DNA from: Winogradskyella sp. PC-19 | Lineage (GTDB): Bacteria > Bacteroidota > Bacteroidia > Flavobacteriales > Flavobacteriaceae | Length of the DNA stretch: 64,000 nt | Reading direction: 5' to 3' | Assembly (NCBI RefSeq): GCF_002163855.1 | Contig: NZ_CP019332.1 | Span: 2,025,145-2,089,144 of the forward strand | Shown here: one piece after another, positions 18,710 to 27,525 of the stretch | Numbering within the stretch: the first letter of the stretch is position 1 | Layout: every line of letters starts with the position of its first letter | Program-made: the position numbers and the translations under genes | Notes under the pieces: generated by a model | What the model was told of the DNA's origin: nothing | What the model saw: only the letters and a program-made list of their open reading frames with translations | Database searches by the model: none

Positions 18710-19486
18710 TTATTTTTCGCTAAAACGTTTTAAAAAGTAAGATAACTCTGATTTATTATCAATATGACTCATATGTCCACCTGATAGTAATAGGATTTCT
18801 GTATCGGTAGATTTTGTTTTTTTCTCTAATAATTCTTGGTCTACAATCCAGTCTTGTTCGCCAATGACTATTGCTTTTTTTCCTTTTACAGATTTAAAAA
18901 CAGCTAACCTATTAGGTCTTATGGCCATACCTTTATGTCCAGCAATAAATCCTTGTCGACTTGTTTTTAATGCTATTTTTAGCGCCTTATCAAAATCCGT
19001 TTTGAACTCTACTTTACTTTCTGCAGGAAAAAGGTTGGTAAAAGACATTCTAACTAAGTTCTCATAATTAGTTTCAGCCAATCGAGCAGCGCGAGCACGA
19101 AGAACTTTTCGTTCGTTATCATCTGCTTCAAAGGTCGAATTCATAAGACATAAATCCTCGACCAATTCGGGATATTTTTCAACCAAAGCCAAAGCCACAT
19201 AACCACCCATAGAGTGTCCTATGCATGCTATTTTTTCAATTTTTAAAGCTTTTAAGACAGAAAATACAGCATCAGCCATATCTCCCATACCATGTATGTA
19301 TCCAATAGAATCTGTTTGGCCATGACCCAATAAATCGATACAGATGACCTGGTTATTTTCAGAAAGTTGAGGTATAAAAGCCTCCCACATTTCCGAAGTT
19401 TCTAAAAAACCATGAAGTAAAACAATTGCGTTTCCTTTTCCGACCGTATTGTAATAAACCTGACTATTTTTATGAGTAACAAACAT
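18710..19486 (-). CDS. alpha/beta-fold hydrolase
   Basis: A 258-residue alpha/beta hydrolase. The oxyanion motif is LHGFLET, the nucleophile elbow GHSMGG (S92), the acid probably in the GEQDWIVD loop, and the histidine in GGHMSHID near 238. There is no signal peptide, so it is cytosolic. The substrate is not evident; the fold covers esterases, lipases and MenH/BioH-like enzymes. A -7 box lies five bases before the ATG, suggesting a leaderless transcript. Confidence 0.88.
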   Translation of the reverse strand: MFVTHKNSQVYYNTVGKGNAIVLLHGFLETSEMWEAFIPQLSENNQVICIDLLGHGQTDSIGYIHGMGDMADAVFSVLKALKIEKIACIGHSMGGYVALALVEKYPELVEDLCLMNSTFEADDNERKVLRARAARLAETNYENLVRMSFTNLFPAESKVEFKTDFDKALKIALKTSRQGFIAGHKGMAIRPNRLAVFKSVKGKKAIVIGEQDWIVDQELLEKKTKSTDTEILLLSGGHMSHIDNKSELSYFLKRFSEK

Positions 19487-19491
19487 GTTTA

Positions 19492-19499
19492 CAAAGATA
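19492..19499 (-). promoter_or_regulatory. -7 promoter box directly before the alpha/beta hydrolase gene
   Basis: TATCTTTG on the minus strand, an exact TAnnTTTG match only five bases from the ATG. No strong -33 match is seen. Confidence 0.55.
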
Positions 19500-19545
19500 A
19501 ATTTCTTGTAGACAGATACACACTAATTCATCAATAAGTATTTAC

Positions 19546-19553
19546 TATATTTG
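19546..19553 (+). promoter_or_regulatory. -7 promoter box for the serine hydrolase gene
   Basis: TATATTTG matches TAnnTTTG and would give a leader of about 27 bases. The -33 element is not clear. Confidence 0.5.
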
Positions 19554-19584
19554 AAATCATTCAATATAAAACACAACATATCTT

Positions 19585-21135
19585 ATGGCAATTAAACGCT
19601 GGTTTTTACTAATCCTTTTCGCTATTTCATTAACAGCTACAGCTCAGATTGATGAAGCTAAGCTAGATAAACTTGTTCAAGAAACTCTAACGACTTTTGA
19701 TGTTCCTGGTATTTCTGTTGGTATCCTTAAAGACAACCAAATTATCTATTCACGAGGTCATGGGGTACGTTCTCTGACAACTAAAAAGGCTATGAATGCA
19801 GATACCAAAGTTGGTGTTGCTTCAAATAGTAAAGGGTTTACTTGTTTTGCTTTGGCGATGATGGTTGATGCTGGTAAGCTAAATTGGGATGACAAAGTGC
19901 GAAAACACATCCCAGAATTTCAATTAGCAGAACCTTGGGTGACTGAAAATTTTACGGTCAGAGATTTGGTAACACATCGGAGTGGCATGTCACTTGGTGC
20001 AGGAGATTTAATGTTTTTTCCTGAAGGTAGTGATTTTACAACAGCCGATGTGATTGATAACGTTAAGCATTTAGAACCAGAATCTTCATTCCGAAGTACA
20101 TTTAGATACAACAATAATATGTACATCATTGCAGGCGAAGTTTTAAAACGTGTTAGCGGCATGTCTTGGGAAGAGTTTATTGAAACCAAGATTATGAAAC
20201 CAGTCGGAATGGTCAACAGTAAAGCCTCTTACAATCGTGTTACGGATAAGTCAAATATTATTGATGCACACACTTTGGCAGATGGCGAAGTTGTACAAAT
20301 TCCTCATGATTGGTCACCTTTAGCAAATCCTGCTGGAGGAATAGTAAGTAATGTAAAAGACATGCTAACATGGGCACAATTTTTAATGAATGATGCTGTT
20401 ACAAAAGACGGTACACGATTATTAGATAAAGATTTGTTTCACGAGTTGTGGCAACTACAAACACCATTACGTGTTAGAGCAAATGATGCATACAATAGTA
20501 ACTTTAGAGGTTACGGATTGGGTTGGTTCTTGACGGATGTAAAAGGTGGACACAAGCAGGTGTATCATACAGGTGGATTATTAGGTACAGTAACACAATT
20601 TACTATGATACCTGATTTGGATTTGGCAATAGTAGTATTAACCAATCAAATGGTGGGCTCTGCATTTAATTCCATTACAAATACCATTAAAGATAGTTAC
20701 TTGGGTTATAATGATAGAAATTGGTTATCGCGTTATGGTAAAAACAGAAAGGATTATTTAAACCGAATTGAAGCACAAAAGAAAGATATTTTTGCACAAG
20801 TTGAAGCTGCTAAAAAAGACAATAGTTTACCAAAACCAAATCAAATTGTTGGCACTTATAACGATGCTTGGTTTGGGAATTTTATTATCTCTCATGATGG
20901 CAATACATATACAATTAAGAGTGAACGTTCGTCGCAGCTTGTAGGTGAGTTATTACCATATAATCAAACCACATATATAGCCAAGTGGAATAACCGCAGT
21001 TTTGATGCCGATGTGTTTGTCAATTTTGTGTTTGATGAAGACGGAAAAACGACTGGTGCAACCATGAAATACATTACTTCTATCACAGACTTTAGTTTCG
21101 ATTTTGGAGATTTAGAACTTAAACGCGTCGACTAA
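19585..21135 (+). CDS. class C beta-lactamase-family serine hydrolase with C-terminal DUF3471-like domain
   Basis: A 516-residue exported penicillin-recognising hydrolase. The signal peptide ends near residue 20 (LTATAQ). Active-site motifs: SNSK (S80-K83), YNN (175-177) and HTG near 332. An extra C-terminal beta domain (about 410-516) resembles DUF3471. Relatives include beta-lactamases, esterases and D-aminopeptidases, so the substrate is open. brnQ follows after two bases, so the two are probably co-transcribed; an amino acid or peptide substrate would fit that pairing. Confidence 0.9.
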   Translation: MAIKRWFLLILFAISLTATAQIDEAKLDKLVQETLTTFDVPGISVGILKDNQIIYSRGHGVRSLTTKKAMNADTKVGVASNSKGFTCFALAMMVDAGKLNWDDKVRKHIPEFQLAEPWVTENFTVRDLVTHRSGMSLGAGDLMFFPEGSDFTTADVIDNVKHLEPESSFRSTFRYNNNMYIIAGEVLKRVSGMSWEEFIETKIMKPVGMVNSKASYNRVTDKSNIIDAHTLADGEVVQIPHDWSPLANPAGGIVSNVKDMLTWAQFLMNDAVTKDGTRLLDKDLFHELWQLQTPLRVRANDAYNSNFRGYGLGWFLTDVKGGHKQVYHTGGLLGTVTQFTMIPDLDLAIVVLTNQMVGSAFNSITNTIKDSYLGYNDRNWLSRYGKNRKDYLNRIEAQKKDIFAQVEAAKKDNSLPKPNQIVGTYNDAWFGNFIISHDGNTYTIKSERSSQLVGELLPYNQTTYIAKWNNRSFDADVFVNFVFDEDGKTTGATMKYITSITDFSFDFGDLELKRVD

Positions 21136-21137
21136 AA

Positions 21138-22421
21138 ATGAACAGAACTAAAGAAATTTGGATGAGTGGCTTTGCGCTATTCTCAATGTTTTTTGGAGCA
21201 GGCAACCTTATTCTGCCACCACTTTTAGGATTCAAAGCTCTAGATCAATGGTTTATTGTAGCTGCTGGTTTTGCGATTACCGCAGTAATTATTCCAATTA
21301 CGGCGATTTATGCACATGCACGATTGCAAGGCACACTTTATGACTTTGGCAAAAAAGTATCACCAGATTTTAGTGTCGTCTATTGTGTCTTGATTTATAT
21401 CATCGCCATTGCATTACCTGCACCTCGAACCGCATCGGTAACTCATGAGATGGCTATCCAACCTTTTTTTGAAACCCCCACATTATTAACCAGCACGATT
21501 TACTTTGCTTTGGTATTGGTCTTTGTACTTAATCGCTCAAAAGTATTGAGTATTCTGGGTAAGTTCTTAACACCATTAATTGTCATTATACTGTTGCTTA
21601 TTATTGGTATTGGCATGACATCAGATGTACCAAGTATAGCTTCAGGAATTTCAGAAGCACCTTTAGTTAATGGTATTTTAGAAGGCTATCAAACCTTTGA
21701 TGCTATTGGCGGTGTTGTGGTTGGTGCTGTTTTAATTATATCATTAAACCTTCGTGGTCATAACACGTTTCAAGATAAAAAAGAACTCATTATCAAATCT
21801 GGCCTTATTGCTGGTGGTGGATTATTTATCATTTATGCAGGACTTATTTTTGTTGGTGCTTTATATGGCAGCAGCTTTAGCGCAGATATTGACCGTACAG
21901 CATTACTATCTGGTTTAAGCTTACAAACTTTAGGTAGTATTGGTACTACTTTTTTAAGTGTTTTGGTGGCCTTAGCTTGTTTTACAACAGCAGTCGGAAT
22001 TATTACAGGTACAGCAGATTATTTTAAAGGCTTATTTAAAGAATCGCAATTGGCATACATTATAACTGCCGTTTTAGGAAGCGTTATTGGTGTTATTGTT
22101 GGTAGCTATAATGTTGGCTTTATTATAGACATTGCCTTACCAGCTTTGATGTTTATTTATCCGATTACTATTGTATTAATTATCCTAAATGTATGTCCAG
22201 AACGATGGACTTCTGGTTTGGTTTTTAAAGCAGTAGTCATCACAACATTTGTATTTAGTATACCAGATTTTTTAAAGTTTTTTATGAATGCCGAAAAACT
22301 ACAACCTATCATCGAAGCTGTACCAATGGCAGAGCATAGTTTGGGATGGGTTTTACCAGCTTTAGTGGTATTTGTATTGGTAAATGTATTACAGAAGTCT
22401 AGACCGCATTCAGATTCTTAA
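21138..22421 (+). CDS. brnQ: branched-chain amino acid carrier BrnQ
   Basis: A 427-residue integral membrane carrier with about 12 hydrophobic segments. It is recognised by the N-terminal SMFFGAGNLILPP motif and family blocks further on. It imports Leu, Ile and Val with a cation. It starts 2 bases after the serine hydrolase stop. Its last 23 bases overlap the end of the convergent ACT-like gene. Confidence 0.93.
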   Translation: MNRTKEIWMSGFALFSMFFGAGNLILPPLLGFKALDQWFIVAAGFAITAVIIPITAIYAHARLQGTLYDFGKKVSPDFSVVYCVLIYIIAIALPAPRTASVTHEMAIQPFFETPTLLTSTIYFALVLVFVLNRSKVLSILGKFLTPLIVIILLLIIGIGMTSDVPSIASGISEAPLVNGILEGYQTFDAIGGVVVGAVLIISLNLRGHNTFQDKKELIIKSGLIAGGGLFIIYAGLIFVGALYGSSFSADIDRTALLSGLSLQTLGSIGTTFLSVLVALACFTTAVGIITGTADYFKGLFKESQLAYIITAVLGSVIGVIVGSYNVGFIIDIALPALMFIYPITIVLIILNVCPERWTSGLVFKAVVITTFVFSIPDFLKFFMNAEKLQPIIEAVPMAEHSLGWVLPALVVFVLVNVLQKSRPHSDS

Positions 22422-23052
22422 TCGCAGAAAATGCTTGATCTACCAAATGACTTTCCACCAAAACGGTAAATTCATTGGTGGTCGAAATCACTTCGTGAAG
22501 CGAAATACCTTCCCAAGCAAAACGTTTAAAAATTTGATAATACAAACCCGAAATCCGCTGATTGTTTTTTGGTAATCGGATGCTAATTGCCGACAATTCA
22601 TCTTGCGAATCAATCATCTTTTCATTTTTAAAACCTTCTAAAATGATACGTTTTTCAGAAGCCGAAACCACAATATTACTCTCGTATATACCACGCGAAA
22701 ACCCATAGAAAGATTTGGTATCTAAAGTTTCCATAACAGTAGAATGGCTTTTAATCAAGGTGTCCGAATTTTGAAACGTATAATCAATCAAATTACTACG
22801 TACGGTAATATCACCCAATTGTTTTAGCACCGCTTTTAGCTGGTGCGATTGACGCAAATGTACTGGTGGCGAATAACGACGCAATGCCATCATTATGGCA
22901 CCTGTTTTCACAGGTTTTCCCAACATGTTGCTTACAGGCGTTTGTAATTCTTCTGATAAGGCAGAAAAATTTATGATTTCTCTAAATAAAGCTTCCTCTA
23001 AAAAGGGTTGCTTTACCAGTATGTCTTCGACACAAGATGCTATAGTTCTCAT
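22399..23052 (-). CDS. ACT-like regulatory protein next to aspartate kinase
   Basis: A 217-residue soluble protein of uncertain family. The second half contains blocks that read like ACT ligand-binding units: ELSAISIRLPKNNQRISGLYYQIFKRFAWEGISLHEV and EFTVLVES. The first half is helical. It is transcribed divergently from aspartate kinase (about 100 bases apart), with back-to-back -7 boxes. An amino-acid-sensing role is inferred from ACT-like structure and position; no catalytic motif is seen. It overlaps the 3' end of brnQ. Confidence 0.68.
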   Translation of the reverse strand: MRTIASCVEDILVKQPFLEEALFREIINFSALSEELQTPVSNMLGKPVKTGAIMMALRRYSPPVHLRQSHQLKAVLKQLGDITVRSNLIDYTFQNSDTLIKSHSTVMETLDTKSFYGFSRGIYESNIVVSASEKRIILEGFKNEKMIDSQDELSAISIRLPKNNQRISGLYYQIFKRFAWEGISLHEVISTTNEFTVLVESHLVDQAFSAIKNLNAV

Positions 23053-23076
23053 CTGTTATATAATTAACAATATGTG

Positions 23077-23084
23077 CAAATATA
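23077..23084 (-). promoter_or_regulatory. -7 promoter box for the ACT-like gene
   Basis: TATATTTG on the minus strand, about 24 bases before the ATG. Confidence 0.5.
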
Positions 23085-23127
23085 AACTATTTCTTCAAAA
23101 TATTCGTCATCAAGAAACCTGTCCACT

Positions 23128-23135
23128 TATTTTTG
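23128..23135 (+). promoter_or_regulatory. -7 promoter box for aspartate kinase
   Basis: TATTTTTG, an exact TAnnTTTG match. The predicted leader of about 16 bases is too short for a lysine riboswitch. Confidence 0.55.
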
Positions 23136-23155
23136 CACTCTAAAATCTAAATAAC

Positions 23156-24484
23156 ATGTTAGTATATAAATTTGGTGGTACATCTGTAGGTTCGGTGGTT
23201 AATATCAATCACGTTAAAGACATCATCGATAACAATGATAGAAAGATAGTGGTCTTGTCAGCAATGTCTGGTACCACAAATGCTTTGGTCGACATCTCAG
23301 AGTTTATAAAATCAAATCACACTGAAGCCGCTATCGCGCGCATCAATACGCTTAACGAAAATTACAATACTGCGGTTTACGATTTGTTGCATGACAAAAC
23401 GCTAAGACAAGAGGTAAGTGATTACGTAAATCGTATTTTTAAAAATTTAGTCGAAGCGACTCAAAAAGAGTACTCAACCCAATTATACAATTCTATTTTA
23501 GCAAATGGTGAGCTACTATCCACTTATATGTTTAGCCGGTTTTTGCAACAAGAAGGTTTTAATGTGGCCTTATTACCAGCATTAGATTTTATGCGTATTG
23601 ACCGCAATAACGAACCTGATAATTTTTACATCAAACAAAACATAACACGACTTATCAATAGCCAACCAGTGGCAGACATCTATATTACGCAAGGTTTTAT
23701 TTCTCTTGATGCCGATGGTTACATTACCAACTTGCAACGTGGTGGTAGCGATTATACGGCAACTATCATTGGCGCTGCAATCGAAGCCGATGAGGTACAG
23801 ATTTGGACCGATATCGATGGCTTTCATAACAATGACCCACGATTTGTAAACGATACCAAAGCCTTATCGCATTTGTCTTATGACGAAGCTGCGGAGCTGG
23901 CGTATTTTGGTGCTAAGATTTTACATCCGCAAACGGTAATGCCTGTACGCAGTTTAGATATCCCATTACGATTAAAGAATACGATGGCACCAGATGCACA
24001 TGGCACATTAATTACCAACCAAATTCATGGCGATGGTATTAAAGCCATTGCTGCCAAAGATGGTATTACAGCGATAAAAATAAAGTCGGTGCGCATGTTA
24101 TTAGCACACGGTTTTTTAAAGAAAGTTTTTGAGATTTTCGAAACCTACGAAACCGCTATTGACATGATTACAACCTCAGAAATTGCAGTATCCTTAACGA
24201 TTGATGATACCACAAATTTAGATGCGATTGTCACCAAGCTGCAAAAATTTGCCCAAGTAGAAGTCGAAGATTATATGAGTATTGCTTGTTTGGTTGGTAA
24301 CAATATTATTTACCATCCAGATACGCCAGAACTCTTCCAAGTATTGCAAGATGTTAATGTACGTATGATTGCTTATGGCGGAAGCAATAATAACATATCC
24401 TTGCTCGTTAATACCAGCGATAAGCTAGAAACCTTACAAAAGCTACAGCGTTACGTGTTTAATGGTTATTCCGTATTAGCTTAG
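23156..24484 (+). CDS. lysC: aspartate kinase
   Basis: Phosphorylates aspartate, the first step toward lysine, threonine and methionine. 442 residues: an amino acid kinase domain (KFGGTSVG at 5-12; RGGSDYTA near 196) followed by two ACT units. There is no fused homoserine dehydrogenase, so it is the monofunctional form. The symbol lysC is by function; isozyme type and feedback ligand are not determined. A strong terminator follows. Confidence 0.92.
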   Translation: MLVYKFGGTSVGSVVNINHVKDIIDNNDRKIVVLSAMSGTTNALVDISEFIKSNHTEAAIARINTLNENYNTAVYDLLHDKTLRQEVSDYVNRIFKNLVEATQKEYSTQLYNSILANGELLSTYMFSRFLQQEGFNVALLPALDFMRIDRNNEPDNFYIKQNITRLINSQPVADIYITQGFISLDADGYITNLQRGGSDYTATIIGAAIEADEVQIWTDIDGFHNNDPRFVNDTKALSHLSYDEAAELAYFGAKILHPQTVMPVRSLDIPLRLKNTMAPDAHGTLITNQIHGDGIKAIAAKDGITAIKIKSVRMLLAHGFLKKVFEIFETYETAIDMITTSEIAVSLTIDDTTNLDAIVTKLQKFAQVEVEDYMSIACLVGNNIIYHPDTPELFQVLQDVNVRMIAYGGSNNNISLLVNTSDKLETLQKLQRYVFNGYSVLA

Positions 24485-24497
24485 TTTTTAGTTGAAG

Positions 24498-24520
24498 AAA
24501 GCGCCGAAAGGCGCTTTTTT
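24498..24520 (+). terminator. intrinsic terminator of aspartate kinase
   Basis: Stem AAAGCGCC/GGCGCTTT with a GAAA tetraloop and a T run, 14 bases past the stop. Confidence 0.9.
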
Positions 24521-24544
24521 ATTTTATAGTATCTGCCATACGCT

Positions 24545-24676
24545 TCATTGTATCTCAACTATGATTTTATGTAATGTTTTAATGGTGTTAGCACTATTGG
24601 TAATGCTCATTAAATGTTTAAGTCCATCAAGGAGTACAATTGCTTCGGACTTATCAACTTCAAATTCAATTTTCAT
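24545..24676 (-). CDS. possible 43-residue protein
   Basis: A short open frame in the 362-base gap between aspartate kinase and the TPR gene. From its ATG it reads MKIEFEVDKSEA..., an alternating beta start followed by an amphipathic helix. The composition looks like a folded small protein rather than noise. It is preceded by an A-rich leader and, 55 bases up, a perfect palindrome. I have no family for it. A longer TTG-started version would add an unconvincing hydrophobic stretch. Confidence 0.4.
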   Translation of the reverse strand: MKIEFEVDKSEAIVLLDGLKHLMSITNSANTIKTLHKIIVEIQ

Positions 24677-24730
24677 AATTCGTTGGTTTTGGTTGGTTAA
24701 TAAAATTAATAGCAAGCACCATAGCAAAAC

Positions 24731-24748
24731 ATACCCAATATTGGGTAT
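24731..24748. promoter_or_regulatory. 18-bp perfect palindrome, operator-like
   Basis: ATACCCAATATTGGGTAT is its own reverse complement. It overlaps a -7-like TATGTTTTG on the minus strand (24733-24725; three bases instead of two between TA and TTTG) and lies upstream of the 43-residue frame. Its symmetry suggests a dimeric repressor site. The rest of the 24749-24846 gap shows nothing I can name. Confidence 0.5.
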
Positions 24749-24846
24749 TTACTATCGTGCGTAAACAACGAATTAATCGGTAAGCAATTGGTAATTAAAT
24801 AGCTATGTTAAAACTATATAAAAATTCTTACAGCGCCAAATTAATT

Positions 24847-25791
24847 TTAAAGCGTTTGCATGCGTAAGAGTTCTGCCTCTGCGGCAATGTAACCAAAGCC
24901 AGACCAATTGCCATTAGCAACTAAGTATTGGTACATGGCTACAGCTGTTTCTAACTGGTCATTGTACTGGTGCCAATGTGCAATACCGTAATGGACAGCT
25001 TCTTTTGCACCACCAGAATTGTTGGCGTCCAAATCGTTATCATTAAGCTCGCCTTTATAGTATAACAACAGCATGTGGTAGGCTTCATTTTCTATAATGG
25101 TCATGGCATCGGCATCAACGGACATAATAAGTGTTTTTGCATCTTGGGGTTGGTCTAGACGCTGTAAAATCATATACAGCCAATGCAGAGACGCCACACG
25201 CATATCGTCATTGGTAGACGCATCCAAACATTTTTGAAAATTGGATTGTGCTTTTGACCAATTGGCTTTGAGATAATACGCCAAACCCAAGTGGTAATAA
25301 ATGTTGGTATGTAAACTAGATACGGGTTGGTTAAGACGGTTAGGTATCCCATCTGGTTCTATAACATCTTCTGTGTCTTGTATAATTTTTGCTGCGGTTT
25401 CGAGATGTGAAATGGCTTTATCAAACGCTCTAACTGTAATGTAGCGATGACCAATATGTCTATAAAAACGAGCATCGTCAGGGAATTTTGAGATACCTTC
25501 TTCAAAAATGGCAATAGCCTTTTTGTAATCGCCCAAATATGCGGTGCGTCGCCCAAGCCAAACTATAAAATCGGCGTTTATAGGATTGCTATTGTAGGTA
25601 TCTAATGCTTTAAGGTATTTGCTGACTTTGGCAGAATCTTTAGCTTGCAACTGCGAGCTTAGCAAAGGTGTTTTTAACAAGGATTGCCCTTGCAAAGTGT
25701 CAATTTTTACGGTATCGGTTGGTATGGATTTCCACCGTTCTTGGCAACTAAAAAAGCTTGCCGCTATTATAATAAGAATGAGCTGTTTCAT
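24847..25791 (-). CDS. tetratricopeptide-repeat lipoprotein
   Basis: A 314-residue lipoprotein (lipobox FFSC). TPR-type helical pairs cover much of its length (for example LGRRTAYLGDYKKAIAIFEEGI, YRHIGHRYITVRAFDKAISHLETA, YHLGLAYYLKANWSKAQSNFQKCL). It is probably a periplasmic or surface scaffold, with no catalytic motif. I choose the ATG giving MKQLILII, two codons after a weaker TTG. Upstream is the aminopeptidase/DUF2188 pair, but no functional link is evident. Confidence 0.83.
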   Translation of the reverse strand: MKQLILIIIAASFFSCQERWKSIPTDTVKIDTLQGQSLLKTPLLSSQLQAKDSAKVSKYLKALDTYNSNPINADFIVWLGRRTAYLGDYKKAIAIFEEGISKFPDDARFYRHIGHRYITVRAFDKAISHLETAAKIIQDTEDVIEPDGIPNRLNQPVSSLHTNIYYHLGLAYYLKANWSKAQSNFQKCLDASTNDDMRVASLHWLYMILQRLDQPQDAKTLIMSVDADAMTIIENEAYHMLLLYYKGELNDNDLDANNSGGAKEAVHYGIAHWHQYNDQLETAVAMYQYLVANGNWSGFGYIAAEAELLRMQTL

Positions 25792-25831
25792 GACCAAAAG
25801 TTAGTAAAAACCTAGAAACAGCTATTATTTT

Positions 25832-26131
25832 TTAGTCACTATAATCAATCCGTTCGCGAATGCCACCACTTTCGCGATGGATAATCACCGCTGCTTTTTT
25901 GCGTTTGGCAATGGTTTTGGCTTTTCGGATTGCAGTAGATTGCTTACGATGTTTAGAGCTAATACGTTTATTACCTTCGCGACGGACAGCCCAACCATCT
26001 TCGTAAGGCACAACATGTTGGTGCCATGTCCTTGTTTTGGTTGCTGAGCCTGTCGAAGTGCCAAAAGCCTCAAGAATGACTCTAAAAATTTCGAGTAAGG
26101 CTTCGGTCCAAGATTTGTTTTTGTTAGCCAT
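25832..26131 (-). CDS. DUF2188 domain protein
   Basis: A 99-residue basic protein with the DUF2188 pattern: WHQHVVPYEDGWAVRREGNKR followed by the STAIRKAKTIAKRKKAAVIIHRESGGIRERIDY block. The function of the family is unknown. Its ATG overlaps the stop of the aminopeptidase gene by one base (TAATG), so they are coupled. There is no signal peptide. Confidence 0.8.
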   Translation of the reverse strand: MANKNKSWTEALLEIFRVILEAFGTSTGSATKTRTWHQHVVPYEDGWAVRREGNKRISSKHRKQSTAIRKAKTIAKRKKAAVIIHRESGGIRERIDYSD

Positions 26132-27423
26132 TAGCTGTTCATAATCTCTTCAATCTCTTCTGCTTCGATTGGGATATTTTGCATCAAATTAAAAGGTGCT
26201 CCTGTTTCTTGTACAACTACATCGTCTTCTAGTCGGATGCCAAAACCTTCGTCTGGGATATAAATACCAGGTTCTACCGTAAAGACTTGGTTGGCTTGCA
26301 TTGGTTCGTGTAACAATCCATAATCGTGGGTATCTAAACCAATATGGTGGCTTGTGCCATGCATAAAGTATTTTTTGTAGGCTGGCCAATCTGGGTTTTC
26401 GTTTTGCACATCGGCTTTGTCTAGTAATCCTAAACCTAATAACTCTGACGTCATCAGTTTACCAACTTCGACATGGTATTCCGCCCAAAGTGTGCCTGGA
26501 ACTAATAATTTTGTAGCGTCATTTTTAACACGATTTACAGCATTATAGACGGCTTTTTGGCGGTCAGTAAATTTTCCTGAAACAGGAATTGTACGCGTTA
26601 AATCACTAGAATAATTGGCATACTCTGCGCCAACATCCATAAGGATTAAATCACCAGCGTTGCATTGCTGATTGTTTTCGATATAATGCAGTACGTTGGC
26701 ATTGTTACCTGAAGCAATAATCGGTGTGTATGCAAAACCTTTAGAACGGTTATTTAAAAACTCGTGCATAAACTCGGCTTCGATATTGTATTCCCAAACA
26801 CCAGGCTTTACAAAGTCCAAAACGCGACGCACGCCTTTTTCTGTAATATTACAGGCGTGTTGCATGAGGTCTAATTCTATCTGGTCTTTTACAGAACGTA
26901 AACGTTGCAAAATAGGATTGCTTTTGGCAACTGCATGTGCAGGATATTTGTCTTTGAGCCATTTTGTAAAACGGTCTTCGCGCGTTTCTGTAACCACACT
27001 AGCACGGTAATGTTCGTTGGTGTTGATATATACAGTCTCGCATTGTGTCATAAGCTCAAACATGACTTTTTCCATATCCTGAAGCCAATATACCGTCTTG
27101 ATACCAGAAGTTTCAAAAGCTTTTGCTTTGGTTAGTTTTTCACCTTCCCAAACTGCAATATGTGCGTTGGTTTCTTTTAAAAATAGAATTTCACGATTTT
27201 TTGGATTTGGACAATCTGGGAAAATAACCAGAATACTTTCTTCCTGGTCAACACCACTTAAATAAAAGATATCGCGATGCTGTGCAAATGGTAATGTGCT
27301 ATCTGCACTTACCGGATAAATATCGTTTGAGTTAAATACTGCTAAACTGTTTGGCTGCATTGCTGAAGCAAAGTTTTTACGGTTTTTTATAAAGAGGTTG
27401 CGGTCAATTAAATCGTATTTCAT
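26131..27423 (-). CDS. M24 aminopeptidase P family protein
   Basis: A 430-residue metallopeptidase that removes N-terminal residues before proline (Xaa-Pro aminopeptidase class). The pita-bread catalytic domain shows its metal ligands: Asp in LMDVGAEYANYSSDLTRT, His in GTSHHIGLDTHD, Glu in TVEPGIY and Glu in RLEDDVVV. The start is the ATG giving MKYDLIDRN; an upstream TTG lies next to the -7 box. It looks cytosolic and co-transcribed with the DUF2188 gene. Confidence 0.92.
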   Translation of the reverse strand: MKYDLIDRNLFIKNRKNFASAMQPNSLAVFNSNDIYPVSADSTLPFAQHRDIFYLSGVDQEESILVIFPDCPNPKNREILFLKETNAHIAVWEGEKLTKAKAFETSGIKTVYWLQDMEKVMFELMTQCETVYINTNEHYRASVVTETREDRFTKWLKDKYPAHAVAKSNPILQRLRSVKDQIELDLMQHACNITEKGVRRVLDFVKPGVWEYNIEAEFMHEFLNNRSKGFAYTPIIASGNNANVLHYIENNQQCNAGDLILMDVGAEYANYSSDLTRTIPVSGKFTDRQKAVYNAVNRVKNDATKLLVPGTLWAEYHVEVGKLMTSELLGLGLLDKADVQNENPDWPAYKKYFMHGTSHHIGLDTHDYGLLHEPMQANQVFTVEPGIYIPDEGFGIRLEDDVVVQETGAPFNLMQNIPIEAEEIEEIMNS

Positions 27424-27446
27424 AATCGAAAATAAGTTGTGAGTTT

Positions 27447-27454
27447 CAAAAATA
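27447..27454 (-). promoter_or_regulatory. -7 promoter box for the M24 aminopeptidase gene
   Basis: TATTTTTG on the minus strand, giving a leader of about 20 bases to the ATG at 27423. This supports the shorter start. Confidence 0.5.
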
Positions 27455-27474
27455 AACAATCAATTTATAAAGCA

Positions 27475-27504
27475 TAAAAAAAGAGCCTAAAAATAGACTC
27501 TTTT
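27475..27504 (-). terminator. intrinsic terminator of the glycine-rich protein gene
   Basis: Stem AAAAGAG/CTCTTTT with a 12-base loop; on the minus strand it ends in a T run. The stem is weak, and the gene stop is 22 bases upstream. Confidence 0.6.
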
Positions 27505-27525
27505 CATTTTTATGTTGCTACCTAT

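Noticed and set aside
22384-22575. 63-codon plus-strand open frame at the end of brnQ
   Set aside because: Lies within brnQ and opposite the ACT-like gene, with no protein-like features.
23053-23155. Lysine riboswitch before aspartate kinase
   Set aside because: The predicted leader is only about 16 bases; no aptamer-like pairing is visible.
24492-24764. 90-codon plus-strand open frame after aspartate kinase
   Set aside because: It runs through the aspartate kinase terminator and has no ribosome-binding or promoter support.
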